64,000 nt of DNA, taken from positions 1 through 64,000 of the forward strand of contig JAKLEA010000024.1 in assembly GCA_022711755.1 (NCBI GenBank). Reading direction: 5' to 3'. Below, one piece after another: positions 1-8,307 of this stretch. Numbering within the stretch: position 1 is the first letter of the stretch; each line of letters starts with the position of its first letter. Under the pieces are notes generated by a model. It was not told the origin of the DNA. It ran no database searches and worked only from the letters and a program-made list of their open reading frames with translations. Made by a program: the position numbers and the translations under genes. This stretch comes from Planctomycetota bacterium. GTDB taxonomy: Bacteria > Planctomycetota > Brocadiia > SM23-32 > JAKLEA01.

Positions 1-266
1 AAAATCCGCGATTCGAGTTCTTCTTTTGAAAATTCCTCCCCGCCTCACACCCTCCCGCCCGTCACTGACCCCGTACCCATTTACGCGAGGCAGAGCGTCA
101 TATATGAATATTCCAACAGGTATTCCGTGTAAGCTTGTGCCGAAGGCCGCAAAGCGGAGAAACGAGCGCGGAAACAGCTTGAAAGGCGCCCGGCGTCATG
201 GGAAACTCATGTCATCTGAATGTCCGCATAACCGATCGGAAGCCCAGGAAGTCAAGGAGATTACAA
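1..266. other. left edge, no supported gene
   Basis: I see no gene here that I can support. A plus-strand frame is open from base 1 to a TAA at 130-132 (43 codons, with stretches such as PPVTDPVPIYARQSVIYEY) and could be the tail of a gene lying to the left, but it is too short to be meaningful alone. The ribosome site of the next gene, AAGGAG, lies at 254-259. Confidence 0.3.
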
Positions 267-1028
267 ATGTCATCACGCATAGGCGCTCAGCTCTACACGC
301 TCAGGGAATACCTCAAGACCCCGACGGACATAGCCAACACACTGAATAAGGTTTCGGAAATGGGCTACGAGGCCGTTCAAGTATCCGCCGTCGGGCCTAT
401 TGATCCGGCGGAACTCAGAAGAATCTGCGACTCAGAGGGGTTGAAAATAGTCGCAACGCACGAGGACTTCTATTCCCTGCGCGACAAGACGCAGGCAATC
501 ATAGACAAGCACAAACTCTGGGGGTGCGATCAGGTGGCCATAGGCGGTCTGCCCGGCGAATATCGCAACGCGGACGGATGGTCAAGATTCGCGAAGGAAG
601 CGTCAGAAGTCGCCGCGAAGCTCAAAGAAGGGGGGCTGACCTTCTCATACCATAATCACAGCTTCGAGCTTGAGAAATTCGGCGACCGCACGGGCTTGCA
701 GATACTTTACGAGGACAGCGATCCGGAGTTCTTCAAGGCGGAACTGGACACGTATTGGATTCAGCACGGCGGCGCCAGCCCGGTCGTGTGGATGCTGAAA
801 CTGCCGGCGCGCGTGCCGCTCCTTCACTGCAAGGATATGACCATGAAGGGCAGTACGCAATTGATGGCAGAGGTTGGCGAAGGCAATCTGGACTGGGAGG
901 GCATCCTTGACGCCGCGCCCGCAGCGGGGGTGGAATGGTTCCTGGTCGAACAGGATACCTGCCAGCGTTGCCCATTCGAAAGTCTGGCGATCAGCCTGAA
1001 GAACCTGAAAACTATGGGGATTGAATAA
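267..1028 (+). CDS. sugar phosphate isomerase/epimerase, TIM barrel
   Basis: Predicted cytosolic TIM-barrel isomerase/epimerase of the xylose-isomerase-like (AP endonuclease family 2) superfamily, which acts on sugars or inositols with a divalent metal. The 253 residues start with MSSRIGAQLYTLREY, the usual first strand of the family, and carry YHNHSFE (128-134) and HCKD (187-190), which match the family's metal and substrate ligand positions. Length is normal for the family. I chose the ATG at 267 because AAGGAG lies 7 bases upstream; reading from 198 only adds a basic leader unlike any family member. The gene stands alone, followed by a decayed mobile element. The exact substrate cannot be told from sequence. 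Confidence 0.85.
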   Translation: MSSRIGAQLYTLREYLKTPTDIANTLNKVSEMGYEAVQVSAVGPIDPAELRRICDSEGLKIVATHEDFYSLRDKTQAIIDKHKLWGCDQVAIGGLPGEYRNADGWSRFAKEASEVAAKLKEGGLTFSYHNHSFELEKFGDRTGLQILYEDSDPEFFKAELDTYWIQHGGASPVVWMLKLPARVPLLHCKDMTMKGSTQLMAEVGEGNLDWEGILDAAPAAGVEWFLVEQDTCQRCPFESLAISLKNLKTMGIE

Positions 1029-1069
1029 AGGGGAAGCAGAGGTCGTTGTGATTATTGGGATTTCAGGGA

Positions 1070-1500
1070 GTATTTCGGGGGACATCATACTGATTTATTT
1101 CGCTATTTCAGGGGACATCATACGGATTTTGAGCCAGTCCCGACACGCATTGCCGCGGGCATTGACGCCGTAGCCCTTCCGCGTTAGCCTGTACTGCATG
1201 GGCAGTGTGGCAAGGGTTGTCGCGCTGTGCCTGCCGCATCACATAACACAGGATGGCTGGCGGCGCGCGGGCTGAAGACGTTCTTCCACTTGGAAGACCG
1301 CGCCCTCGCACTGACAGCTTACTGACGTGCCCGGCAAAGCGCAACAGGCGCGGAATGACCACCAAAGTAGTAGGAAAACCATATGATGTCCAAGGATTTC
1401 ACACAATGGGAAGATTGTATACCATCTCGGATTTTGGATTTATGATGTCCCCGGATTTGATTTAGATGCTGAAGCAGAACCAGTATAATGTCCCCGGAGT
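1070..1500 (-). mobile_element. decayed RAYT/IS200-like element with inverted GGGGACATCATA repeats
   Basis: The stretch is bounded by copies of GGGGACATCATAC on the left (about 1077 and 1111) and by the same motif in opposite orientation on the right (TATGATGTCC at 1382, TATGATGTCCCCGGA at 1441, TATAATGTCCCCGGA at 1484). On the minus strand an 85-codon frame (1365-1108) begins MVVIPRLLRFAGHV and continues SVRGRG, which resembles the N-terminus of REP-associated Y1 tyrosine transposases (M-x-R-x-x-R ... HHV-x-x-RGN). The rest of a transposase, including the catalytic HUH and tyrosine, is missing. I read it as a collapsed RAYT copy whose flanking repeats survive. The similarity was judged by eye. 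Confidence 0.5.
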
Positions 1501-1527
1501 TTTGTGAAACAGCACAGGAGGAGAACC

Positions 1528-2445
1528 ATGTCCGGTAACCCGTTTCGTCGCCGTTCACGAAGCAGGTCAACTACTGTCGTAGAGCGTCTTGAATCTCGCA
1601 TTCACCTGTCTGGCGAGAGCCTCGCCTACGCGGTGTTCCTTCAGAACGGCGAAGTTAACGGCGCATTGGCGCCGACCGGTGAAGAACTGCCGGCCCTCGT
1701 TTCCGTGTCTTTCCAAGACGCTGATACACTCAATGCGACATTCTCCTGCAGCAATTTCGAGTTCATCCCCGACGGTCATGGAAATGAACTGGTCGTAGGC
1801 GAAGGCTTCACGGCGAGCGGGGACAGCGGCAACCCCCAGTTGCCCATTGCCATAGTGAGACTCGGGCTTCCGCCGGACGCGAATCTGGAGTCACTGAACC
1901 TGGACGTTGTTGCTTCACCTTTCGTGGAGCTTGCAGGCGCACACAACATAGCGCCGGTTCCAGCGGCGGTGGCGGATGTTGATGGCGGAATCATCGTTGA
2001 ATGGGGCGATGACAAGACTATTGAGAACGGCAGGAATGTGTTCGTCTATGAGCAGGACGCTTTCTACGGGGGGCCTCCCATTGTGTTGTTGGGCGCGGAG
2101 GAGATGCGCCAATGGAAGATAGCAACCCTCGCATACAGCCCATTCCAGTATAACCCCGTGTCGGGCGCAGTACGGGTGGCCGATGATGTTGAGATTCGAT
2201 TGTCCTATGAGTTGGACGATCCTCCCGGCGGTGAACTGCTCGCCGACGAATCTGAGATCATAGAGCCGTCCGATCTGTTGGCGAACTATTCCGATGTGTC
2301 CCCTTACTATCTGTCCGAGGGGGCGTCTGTGATAGAGTCCGAGGATAGCATTACCGACACGGGCGACTATCTCATAATCACGACCGCGGCGATCCGGAAC
2401 AATTCAACCCAACTGGCCAGCTTCGTTTTGACGCTGCCGGAATAA
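1528..2445 (+). CDS. truncated gingipain-type (C25) protein: propeptide without protease
   Basis: Exported 306-residue protein. The N-terminus is basic and carries ERLESRIHLSGE at about 19-30, close to the LEPR-x-LLSA motif on exported planctomycete proteins. Most of the rest looks like a gingipain/C25 propeptide: NPQLPIAIVRLGLPPDA, then a strand-rich region with WKIATLAYSPFQYNPVSG and a V-R-V-A-D-D-V-E-I-R-L-x-Y segment. Around residue 281 it reaches DYLIITTAAIRNNSTQLASF, the typical first strand of the C25 catalytic domain, and stops some 20 residues later. The catalytic His and Cys are therefore absent. The ATG at 1528 is preceded by AGGAGGAG (1516-1523). The stop sits at an abrupt AT-rich junction before the convergent hydrolase gene, so deletion of the 3' part is likely and the product probably has no protease activity. 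Confidence 0.7.
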   Translation: MSGNPFRRRSRSRSTTVVERLESRIHLSGESLAYAVFLQNGEVNGALAPTGEELPALVSVSFQDADTLNATFSCSNFEFIPDGHGNELVVGEGFTASGDSGNPQLPIAIVRLGLPPDANLESLNLDVVASPFVELAGAHNIAPVPAAVADVDGGIIVEWGDDKTIENGRNVFVYEQDAFYGGPPIVLLGAEEMRQWKIATLAYSPFQYNPVSGAVRVADDVEIRLSYELDDPPGGELLADESEIIEPSDLLANYSDVSPYYLSEGASVIESEDSITDTGDYLIITTAAIRNNSTQLASFVLTLPE

Positions 2446-2472
2446 TAATACTAATTATTATCAATAACGATA
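2443..2472. other. AT-rich junction with short hairpin
   Basis: The GC-rich sequence switches at the stop codon of the truncated C25 gene to a 30-base AT-rich patch of TAAT/ATTA units that can fold as AATAAT-ACTA-ATTATT. It lies between two convergent genes. It may be a deletion scar or a weak terminator; it has no GC stem followed by a T run. Confidence 0.35.
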
Positions 2473-2501
2473 CTGCGATGTGGGTCGTGGTTCAGAAAGG
2501 T

Positions 2502-4823
2502 CTATTGGGCAGGCATTACGATAATATCCTTCTCCCGCTCGTTTGGCATTACGACAATTCGCTCAAGTTTGCCATTCCGAAGCGTCCCCTCGACTGTCGT
2601 TTTCCGGGGCGCCGTCAGCTTGAAGTCAACGTCCCACCCTTTCGGCCATGCGGGGAAGAGGATGAGCTTTCCGTCGTCAGCCTGCAGAAGCATTGTCTGC
2701 ATGGTTATCAGTCCGTTGCATCCGTGGTCCTGATCGGGAATCCAGTCGAAATTCGGCCCCCAGAAGGCCGGAAACCTGCTTCCGGCATGTTTGTTGGCAA
2801 AACGCTCGCCGACATAGTCCGCCGCTGTCTTTGCCATGCCGAGATATGCCGCCTGAGCGTCGTCCTGACGCCATCCGTTATTGCCTTTGACGCCCCTTTC
2901 CAGATACGTCCGCCGTGCTGTTTCGAGATCCGGCTTGCCGACACCGTACAGTCTGAAAGGAAATATCGCGTAGAGTTCCGGATTCTCAGAATTGGCTATC
3001 GGCCCCAGTAACTCCGCCGCCGGAGCCAGTATCTTCTGCCCGTCCGCCTCCCGCATTGGAAGGTCGGGGATTTCATCCATCATGCGCCGCCAGCGGGCCC
3101 GCTGCCCTTCACTGGTAAGGTTGGCAGGCAAGTTGAGCAGTTTCGGAAGCAGATAGCGAAGTCCCGCAATCTCAGGTAGCGGGTTGACGACGTTCTGCCA
3201 GGTCTCAAGGGCCTGTGCAGGCTTAAACAGAATCTTTCCCTGCGCGTCCCGCTCATAGTGCAGATCAAAGAACTCAATTGTGGAATCGGCGATTGGAATC
3301 AGATATGTCCGCGCAAGATCATCGTCGCCTGTGTATTCATAATGATCGAGCATGATTGCGATCATCTCAAGGGCGCCTGACCAGTGCCAGCGGATATATG
3401 TGTTGTCAACATGAGAGCAGTGCTTGCCGGCGCGGTTCCACCCATAATTATCATTGGCGTAAGCGCCCCAGAAATACATGGTCTCAGGACAGAATGCGCC
3501 CTCATGCCCGAAATACAGCCTTGTGCGCTCTTTGGCCATCGGGAGAGAATCGAGAAACATGCGATACAGCGGAATCATCATCTCAAAGTCGCCGCAGGCA
3601 AGCATCGGCCAGTATGCAAGGCGCGTGTTCTGGAACCAGTATGGTCCGCCCCATTGCCTGTAATCCGCATCAACCGGCTTCCCGTCAATCTCGGCGTCAA
3701 CTGTAAATAGCGAGCCATTAAACTTTATGGGAAATGTTCCGCGTCCGGCACACGCGCTTATATAACGCTGGAGAGCATATCCGCGTGAAACGACAGCGCA
3801 GCGCGGATCGGTCCCCGTGACAATAATCCAACTTCTGTCCCAGAAAGCTGCCCACCATTCGCGATGACTGCGGCGCGCTTCGGGAAGATCGTCCTTCCCC
3901 ATGGATTTCTGCGCTTTGATTTCCTTTATCCAATCTTCCGCTGTGGGAGTTTGAGCCGTCAGGCATGTGATGTTCAGTAGATGCCGTTCGGCCGGCCTGA
4001 CCGATTTCAAGCTGCCGGGACCAGACCTGGCAAATCCTGTGCCGCGCATAAGCCCGCCGAAGGTTCTGCCAAGCAGGGGGTCCCGCTGCTGCTCCGCCCA
4101 TCCCCACAGTCCCTGAAGTTTCATTGTAAGCGGCCAGGCCGAGGATTCGTTACGATGGTACCATACGACCTCATCGTCGGTGGATTCAACTACCACATCA
4201 GGTTGGACGATCACCGGATCGGGGCCTTCGGAAAGACCGTATGCGCTGAAACTTTCCTTCTTTCCCAACTGCCGCGGCGCGGTTCGCCAGACTTCGAGCG
4301 CGGCAGCAACTTCAAACTCGGGCTTGCCTTCAGCCTCCACAACGATACGAGGGCTGTTTGCGTCCGCCCATACGGCAATTCGTGTCTCTGATGGTCCGCC
4401 GCCCGCGATAACCTCGATCTCTCCGCCTCGCAGATTAAGCGTCTGCCGGAAAGGAAAGCCTTCTTTAAACGGGTTAGGCGTCAGGCTGATTCGGATCCGC
4501 CCCAGTTTCAGCAGTCTGACGCTTTCGCTCCAGGCGTCCGACTTCGAAATATAGAATAGGAGATCGCCATTCTTCTCCACCCAGACATTCAAACCTATGT
4601 CCCCGTTGCCAAGCGGCATGGAGCCGCTGCTGTCCTTGCTCGGAGAAGTCCAGACAACATTGAAATTGTCTATTGGTCCCATTGGATTTTCGGCCCCAAT
4701 ACATGAAGTTCCGGAAAACGCGGCAAGGAAAAAAGTGAAAATGACAAGGCGGACAACAACAAGCGCTGGCGTGAATGAAACAGAATAGTTCAATCCCGCT
4801 GAAAAGTTCGTAAGGAAGGTCAT
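2502..4823 (-). CDS. secreted DUF5703-type glycoside hydrolase-like protein
   Basis: Secreted 773-residue hydrolase-like protein, probably acting on plant or algal saccharides outside the cytoplasm. After a long hydrophobic signal (VVVRLVIFTFFLAAFSG ... C) comes a beta-rich N-terminal domain with VVWTSPSKDSSGSMPLGNGD, characteristic of the DUF5703 N-terminal domain, related in layout to GH95 fucosidases. The C-terminal two thirds are helix-rich with Trp/Tyr-rich loops (YWPMLACGDFEMMIPLYR, RWHWSGALEMIAIMLDHYEY), as in an (alpha/alpha)6 barrel. A short all-beta tail ends at the TAG. I placed the start at the ATG at 4823, with GGAG 10 bases ahead and an immediate signal peptide; the ATG at 4913 would put 30 residues before it. 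No substrate can be assigned. Confidence 0.75.
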   Translation of the reverse strand: MTFLTNFSAGLNYSVSFTPALVVVRLVIFTFFLAAFSGTSCIGAENPMGPIDNFNVVWTSPSKDSSGSMPLGNGDIGLNVWVEKNGDLLFYISKSDAWSESVRLLKLGRIRISLTPNPFKEGFPFRQTLNLRGGEIEVIAGGGPSETRIAVWADANSPRIVVEAEGKPEFEVAAALEVWRTAPRQLGKKESFSAYGLSEGPDPVIVQPDVVVESTDDEVVWYHRNESSAWPLTMKLQGLWGWAEQQRDPLLGRTFGGLMRGTGFARSGPGSLKSVRPAERHLLNITCLTAQTPTAEDWIKEIKAQKSMGKDDLPEARRSHREWWAAFWDRSWIIVTGTDPRCAVVSRGYALQRYISACAGRGTFPIKFNGSLFTVDAEIDGKPVDADYRQWGGPYWFQNTRLAYWPMLACGDFEMMIPLYRMFLDSLPMAKERTRLYFGHEGAFCPETMYFWGAYANDNYGWNRAGKHCSHVDNTYIRWHWSGALEMIAIMLDHYEYTGDDDLARTYLIPIADSTIEFFDLHYERDAQGKILFKPAQALETWQNVVNPLPEIAGLRYLLPKLLNLPANLTSEGQRARWRRMMDEIPDLPMREADGQKILAPAAELLGPIANSENPELYAIFPFRLYGVGKPDLETARRTYLERGVKGNNGWRQDDAQAAYLGMAKTAADYVGERFANKHAGSRFPAFWGPNFDWIPDQDHGCNGLITMQTMLLQADDGKLILFPAWPKGWDVDFKLTAPRKTTVEGTLRNGKLERIVVMPNEREKDIIVMPAQ

Positions 4824-5143
4824 GAAGGCAGGTCTCCAAACAAAACTCTGAACGCCGGTCGAGTCGTGAATGCGGAACGCCGCCGGATTGCCGATTGCTG
4901 CTTTGAGCGACATCCTGATGGTATCAATGAAGTCGAACGCCGTTCAACCTGAAATCCCGAGTGCTGATGAGGCATGAATCCCCCGTCGAATTGACGCATG
5001 GAGGTCAACCTGTCAGTTTTCTCCGCGACTGAAACGGACGAATTCATCTTGCGAATATTCCCGGCTGATGGATAATCGGTTTCTCATGTACTGTCGGCGG
5101 GCGGGTGAATCTTTAATTCCAGGTTAAGCGACAGGAGGACCGC
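4824..5143. other. divergent intergenic region
   Basis: This region separates the minus-strand hydrolase from the plus-strand acyl-CoA dehydrogenase and must hold both promoters. I see no convincing -35/-10 pair, repeat or RNA. The only firm element is the ribosome site AGGAGG at 5133-5138 for the downstream gene. Confidence 0.4.
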
Positions 5144-6886
5144 ATGATTCTGCTGAATCCAAAGCGCCACGAGCGTAAATACCCGGACGATGCGTCGCGG
5201 CAAGTAATGCTGAAGACCATCGAGTTCTTCGAAAGCAAGGGGCGCGGCAAAGTGAAGGCGGATGACCGCGACCGGGTCTGGTACGCAGATTTCCTTAAGT
5301 TCCAGTCGGAAAACAAACTCTTCGCTCAATTGCTGACGCCCGCGCAATATGGCGGGGGCAACGAGGAGTATCGCTGGGACACCTATCGCAACTGCGAGTT
5401 CAACGAGATTCTGGCCTTCTACGGCCTTGCATACTGGTACACCTGGCAGGTAAGCATCCTGGGGCTGGGGCCGATCTGGATCAGCAAGAACGAGAAGGTC
5501 AAGCAGCGGACCGCACAGTTGCTGAAGGAAGGAGGCATCTTCGGCTTCGGGCTTTCCGAGAAGGAACACGGCGCGGATATCTACTCCACCGAGATGATGC
5601 TTGTGCCGCAGGACGACGGTACGTACCGGGCAAACGGACGAAAGTACTACATCGGCAACGGCAACGAGGCGGCGCTTGTCTCGACGCTGGGCAAGATCAG
5701 AAAGCCGGGCGAGAAGGAGACCGACAAATACGAACGATTTGTCTTCTTCGTGGTCGGTTCCAAGCACGGCAGATACGAGGTGGTGAAGAACATCGTCAAC
5801 AGCCAGTCCTTCGTGGCGGAATACGCCCTGAACGATTATCCCATTTATGAAGACGACCTGCTGGCCAAGGGGCGCGACGCCTGGGACATGGCGCTCAACA
5901 CGGTGAACATAGGCAAGTATAACCTCGGCTGGGCTTCCATCGGCATCTGCACTCACGCTTTCTATGAGGCAATTGACCATGCGTCCAACCGCGTTCTCTA
6001 TGGGAAACACGTCACCGACTTCCCGCACGTCCGGAAGCTTTTCGTTGACGCATATTGCAGGCTTGTCGCGATGAAGATATTCGCCCTCCGCGCGGCGGAT
6101 TACATCAGGACGGCCTCTCCTCAGGACAGGCGATACCTGCTCTATACGCCCATGGTGAAAATGAAGGTCACCACGCAGGGCGAGGAGGTTATTGACCTGC
6201 TCTGGGACGTCATCGCCGCAAAGGGATTCGAGAAGGACATGTTCTTCGAGATGGCCGCCCGGGACATCCGCGCCCTGCCAAAGCTGGAGGGCACGGTACA
6301 CGTGAACATGGCGCTGATCATCAAATTCATGCGCAACTACTTTTTCGACCCCGGCGAGTTCCCGGAGATTTCACGGGTGGACGCCCCGCGCAGCGACGAT
6401 TTTCTGTTCAACCAAGGGCCGACCAAAGGGCTGAGCGACATTCAGTTCCACGATTTCAACATCGCTTACGACAGCGCCGCCCTTCCTAACGTCGGCATCT
6501 TCAAGGAGCAGATCAAGTTATTCAAGGAATTGCTCTATGCGTCCGCCATGGATCCGGCGGCGGAGTCGCAGGCGGAGGACATTGATTTCCTGCTGACGCT
6601 GGGCGAGTTGTTCACGCTTGTAGCATACGGCCAGTTGATAATCGAATACCGGAACCTGGAGCCGGAACAGGTTTCGGAGGACCTGCTCGACCAGATTTTC
6701 GATTTCATGGTGCGGGATTTTTCAAAGTTCTCGCTCCAGCTTTACTCAAAGACGCAGAGCACGCCGAAACAGATGGCGATCTGTCTGAAAATGGTTAAAA
6801 AGCCGGTCGTTGACCAGGCGCGATATGGCCGAATCTGGAATGAGCACGTCTACGCCCTCAAGGGGCAGTACGCCATGAACGACTGA
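5144..6886 (+). CDS. acyl-CoA dehydrogenase family protein
   Basis: FAD-dependent acyl-CoA dehydrogenase-family enzyme of 580 residues, expected in the cytoplasm to oxidise an acyl-CoA thioester. Visible features are the middle-domain segment FGFGLSEKEHGADIYSTEM (the flavin-contacting 'LTEP-x-x-GSD'-like region), the following YRANGRKYYIGNGNEA (the 'G-x-K-x-Y-I-x-N' segment) and the helical C-terminal domain with DHASNRVLYGKHVTDFPHVR. It is about 200 residues longer than short-chain family members, with a helical C-terminal extension (about 430-580). AGGAGG lies 5 bases before the ATG. No electron-transfer flavoprotein or thiolase gene is nearby, so the pathway is unknown. Confidence 0.88.
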   Translation: MILLNPKRHERKYPDDASRQVMLKTIEFFESKGRGKVKADDRDRVWYADFLKFQSENKLFAQLLTPAQYGGGNEEYRWDTYRNCEFNEILAFYGLAYWYTWQVSILGLGPIWISKNEKVKQRTAQLLKEGGIFGFGLSEKEHGADIYSTEMMLVPQDDGTYRANGRKYYIGNGNEAALVSTLGKIRKPGEKETDKYERFVFFVVGSKHGRYEVVKNIVNSQSFVAEYALNDYPIYEDDLLAKGRDAWDMALNTVNIGKYNLGWASIGICTHAFYEAIDHASNRVLYGKHVTDFPHVRKLFVDAYCRLVAMKIFALRAADYIRTASPQDRRYLLYTPMVKMKVTTQGEEVIDLLWDVIAAKGFEKDMFFEMAARDIRALPKLEGTVHVNMALIIKFMRNYFFDPGEFPEISRVDAPRSDDFLFNQGPTKGLSDIQFHDFNIAYDSAALPNVGIFKEQIKLFKELLYASAMDPAAESQAEDIDFLLTLGELFTLVAYGQLIIEYRNLEPEQVSEDLLDQIFDFMVRDFSKFSLQLYSKTQSTPKQMAICLKMVKKPVVDQARYGRIWNEHVYALKGQYAMND

Positions 6887-6932
6887 CATTTCGGCCATCA
6901 TCAGAACAACGCCACAAATAAAGGATTTGACC

Positions 6933-8285
6933 ATGATGAACAAGGGATTGACCAGAAGGAAGTTTCTGATCGGGGCGGCGGTTTTCGCAGCCGGCTGCGC
7001 CACCGAGCGGACGCATAAAAAGAACGCCAGGCTTCGTTCTCCTAACGAAATCCTCAACGTCGCCGGTGTCGGCGTAGGCGGCAAGGGGGATAGCGACCTG
7101 AGCGACACCGCCGCCGGCAGGAACGTGCGCGTGGCCGCCATATGCGACGTTGACGCGCGCAACCTTGCGCACGCGGCCAAGAAGTATCCCGATGCGCGCA
7201 CCTTCCGGGACTATCGCCGCATGTTGGATGAATTGGGCGGCGACATTGACGCCGTGCTGGTCTCCACGCCGGACCACATGCACGCCCCGATCGCGCTGGC
7301 CGCCATGTCCCTGGGAAAACACGTCCACGTCCAGAAGCCGCTGGCTCATAATCTCGAAGAACTGCGCGCGATGGCCCTGATGGCCGAGGAGCAGGGCGTC
7401 GTGACGCAGATGGGAACGCAAATTCACAGCCACTCCGCGTATCGCACCGGCGTGGCCATGATCCGGCAGGGCGCGATAGGCAAGGCCCGCGAGGCCTGCC
7501 TGTGGGTCGGCAGCAACTGGGGGCGGGCGGAAGGCCGTCCGGACAAGAGCGATCCCGTGCCGGATTATCTCGACTGGGACCTCTGGCTCGGCGTCGCGCC
7601 GGAGCGTCCGTTCGTGAACGGCATCTACCATCCCGCCGAATGGCGCCGCTGGAAGGACTTCGGCATCGGAACCCTCGGCGACATGGGCTGCCATATTTTT
7701 GATCCCGTATTCTCCGCCCTTGACCTCAATCCGCCTGTAAGCGCCGTTTCCAGCGGACCGCAACCGTTCGAGGAAACCTACGCCCTTGAAACCGAGATCG
7801 CGTATACTTTTGCCGGAACGGATTACGCAGCGGATGGATTCACACTGCGATGGCTGGACGGCGAGAGGGTGAAAAACGCCGACCCGGCAAAGGCGCAACT
7901 GCCCCCCGGCGTTGCTCTGCCCGGCGGCGGGTCTTATATCGTCGGGGAGAAGGGCGTCATGGTCCTGCCACACTGGTCGCTGCCGTCGTTCTACTGCGGC
8001 GGGCAGAAGATGGATATTGAAATGAAGGCTCTGGAAGATCGCAACCACTACACCGAGTTCACGGACGCATGCCGGGGCGAGGGGCAGACCTCAACGCCGT
8101 TCTCATACTCGACGAAGGTGGCGGAATCCGTCCTGATAGGAACGGTAGCCGCGCGTTTTCCGGGAGAGAAGCTCGAATGGAATTCCCGAAAACTGCGCTT
8201 CGATAAAAAAGAGGCCAACGAGTTGGTCCGGCGCAAACATCGTTCAGGGTGGCGGATGGAAGGGCTGCTGGAAATCGTGGACTAG
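6933..8285 (+). CDS. Tat-exported Gfo/Idh/MocA family oxidoreductase
   Basis: NAD(P)-dependent oxidoreductase of the Gfo/Idh/MocA family, probably exported folded. The start MMNKGLTRRKFLIGAAVF is a twin-arginine signal, followed by AAGC, a possible weak lipobox. A Rossmann segment NVAGVGVGGKGDSDL follows, then AAICDVD, VSTPDHMHAPI and VQKPLAHN (the family's E/Q-K-P motif with the catalytic Lys). The C-terminal domain has GDMGCHIFDPVF with the conserved His, a pattern typical of exported PVC-type members. AAGGA at 6921-6925 supports the ATG at 6933. It heads a same-strand run with an apiosidase-like hydrolase and a symporter, which suggests sugar catabolism; the sugar is unknown. Confidence 0.88.
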   Translation: MMNKGLTRRKFLIGAAVFAAGCATERTHKKNARLRSPNEILNVAGVGVGGKGDSDLSDTAAGRNVRVAAICDVDARNLAHAAKKYPDARTFRDYRRMLDELGGDIDAVLVSTPDHMHAPIALAAMSLGKHVHVQKPLAHNLEELRAMALMAEEQGVVTQMGTQIHSHSAYRTGVAMIRQGAIGKAREACLWVGSNWGRAEGRPDKSDPVPDYLDWDLWLGVAPERPFVNGIYHPAEWRRWKDFGIGTLGDMGCHIFDPVFSALDLNPPVSAVSSGPQPFEETYALETEIAYTFAGTDYAADGFTLRWLDGERVKNADPAKAQLPPGVALPGGGSYIVGEKGVMVLPHWSLPSFYCGGQKMDIEMKALEDRNHYTEFTDACRGEGQTSTPFSYSTKVAESVLIGTVAARFPGEKLEWNSRKLRFDKKEANELVRRKHRSGWRMEGLLEIVD

Positions 8286-8307
8286 GCGCTTACAGAAAGG
8301 TTGACAC

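Noticed and set aside
1..132. open frame from the left edge to TAA at 130
   Set aside because: Only 43 codons and unremarkable third-base composition; could be a gene tail but cannot be supported.
2478..3011. 177-codon plus-strand open frame
   Set aside because: Antisense to the C-terminus of the DUF5703-type protein and without similarity to any family I know.
5084..6301. 405-codon minus-strand open frame
   Set aside because: Antisense to the acyl-CoA dehydrogenase, whose reading is certain.
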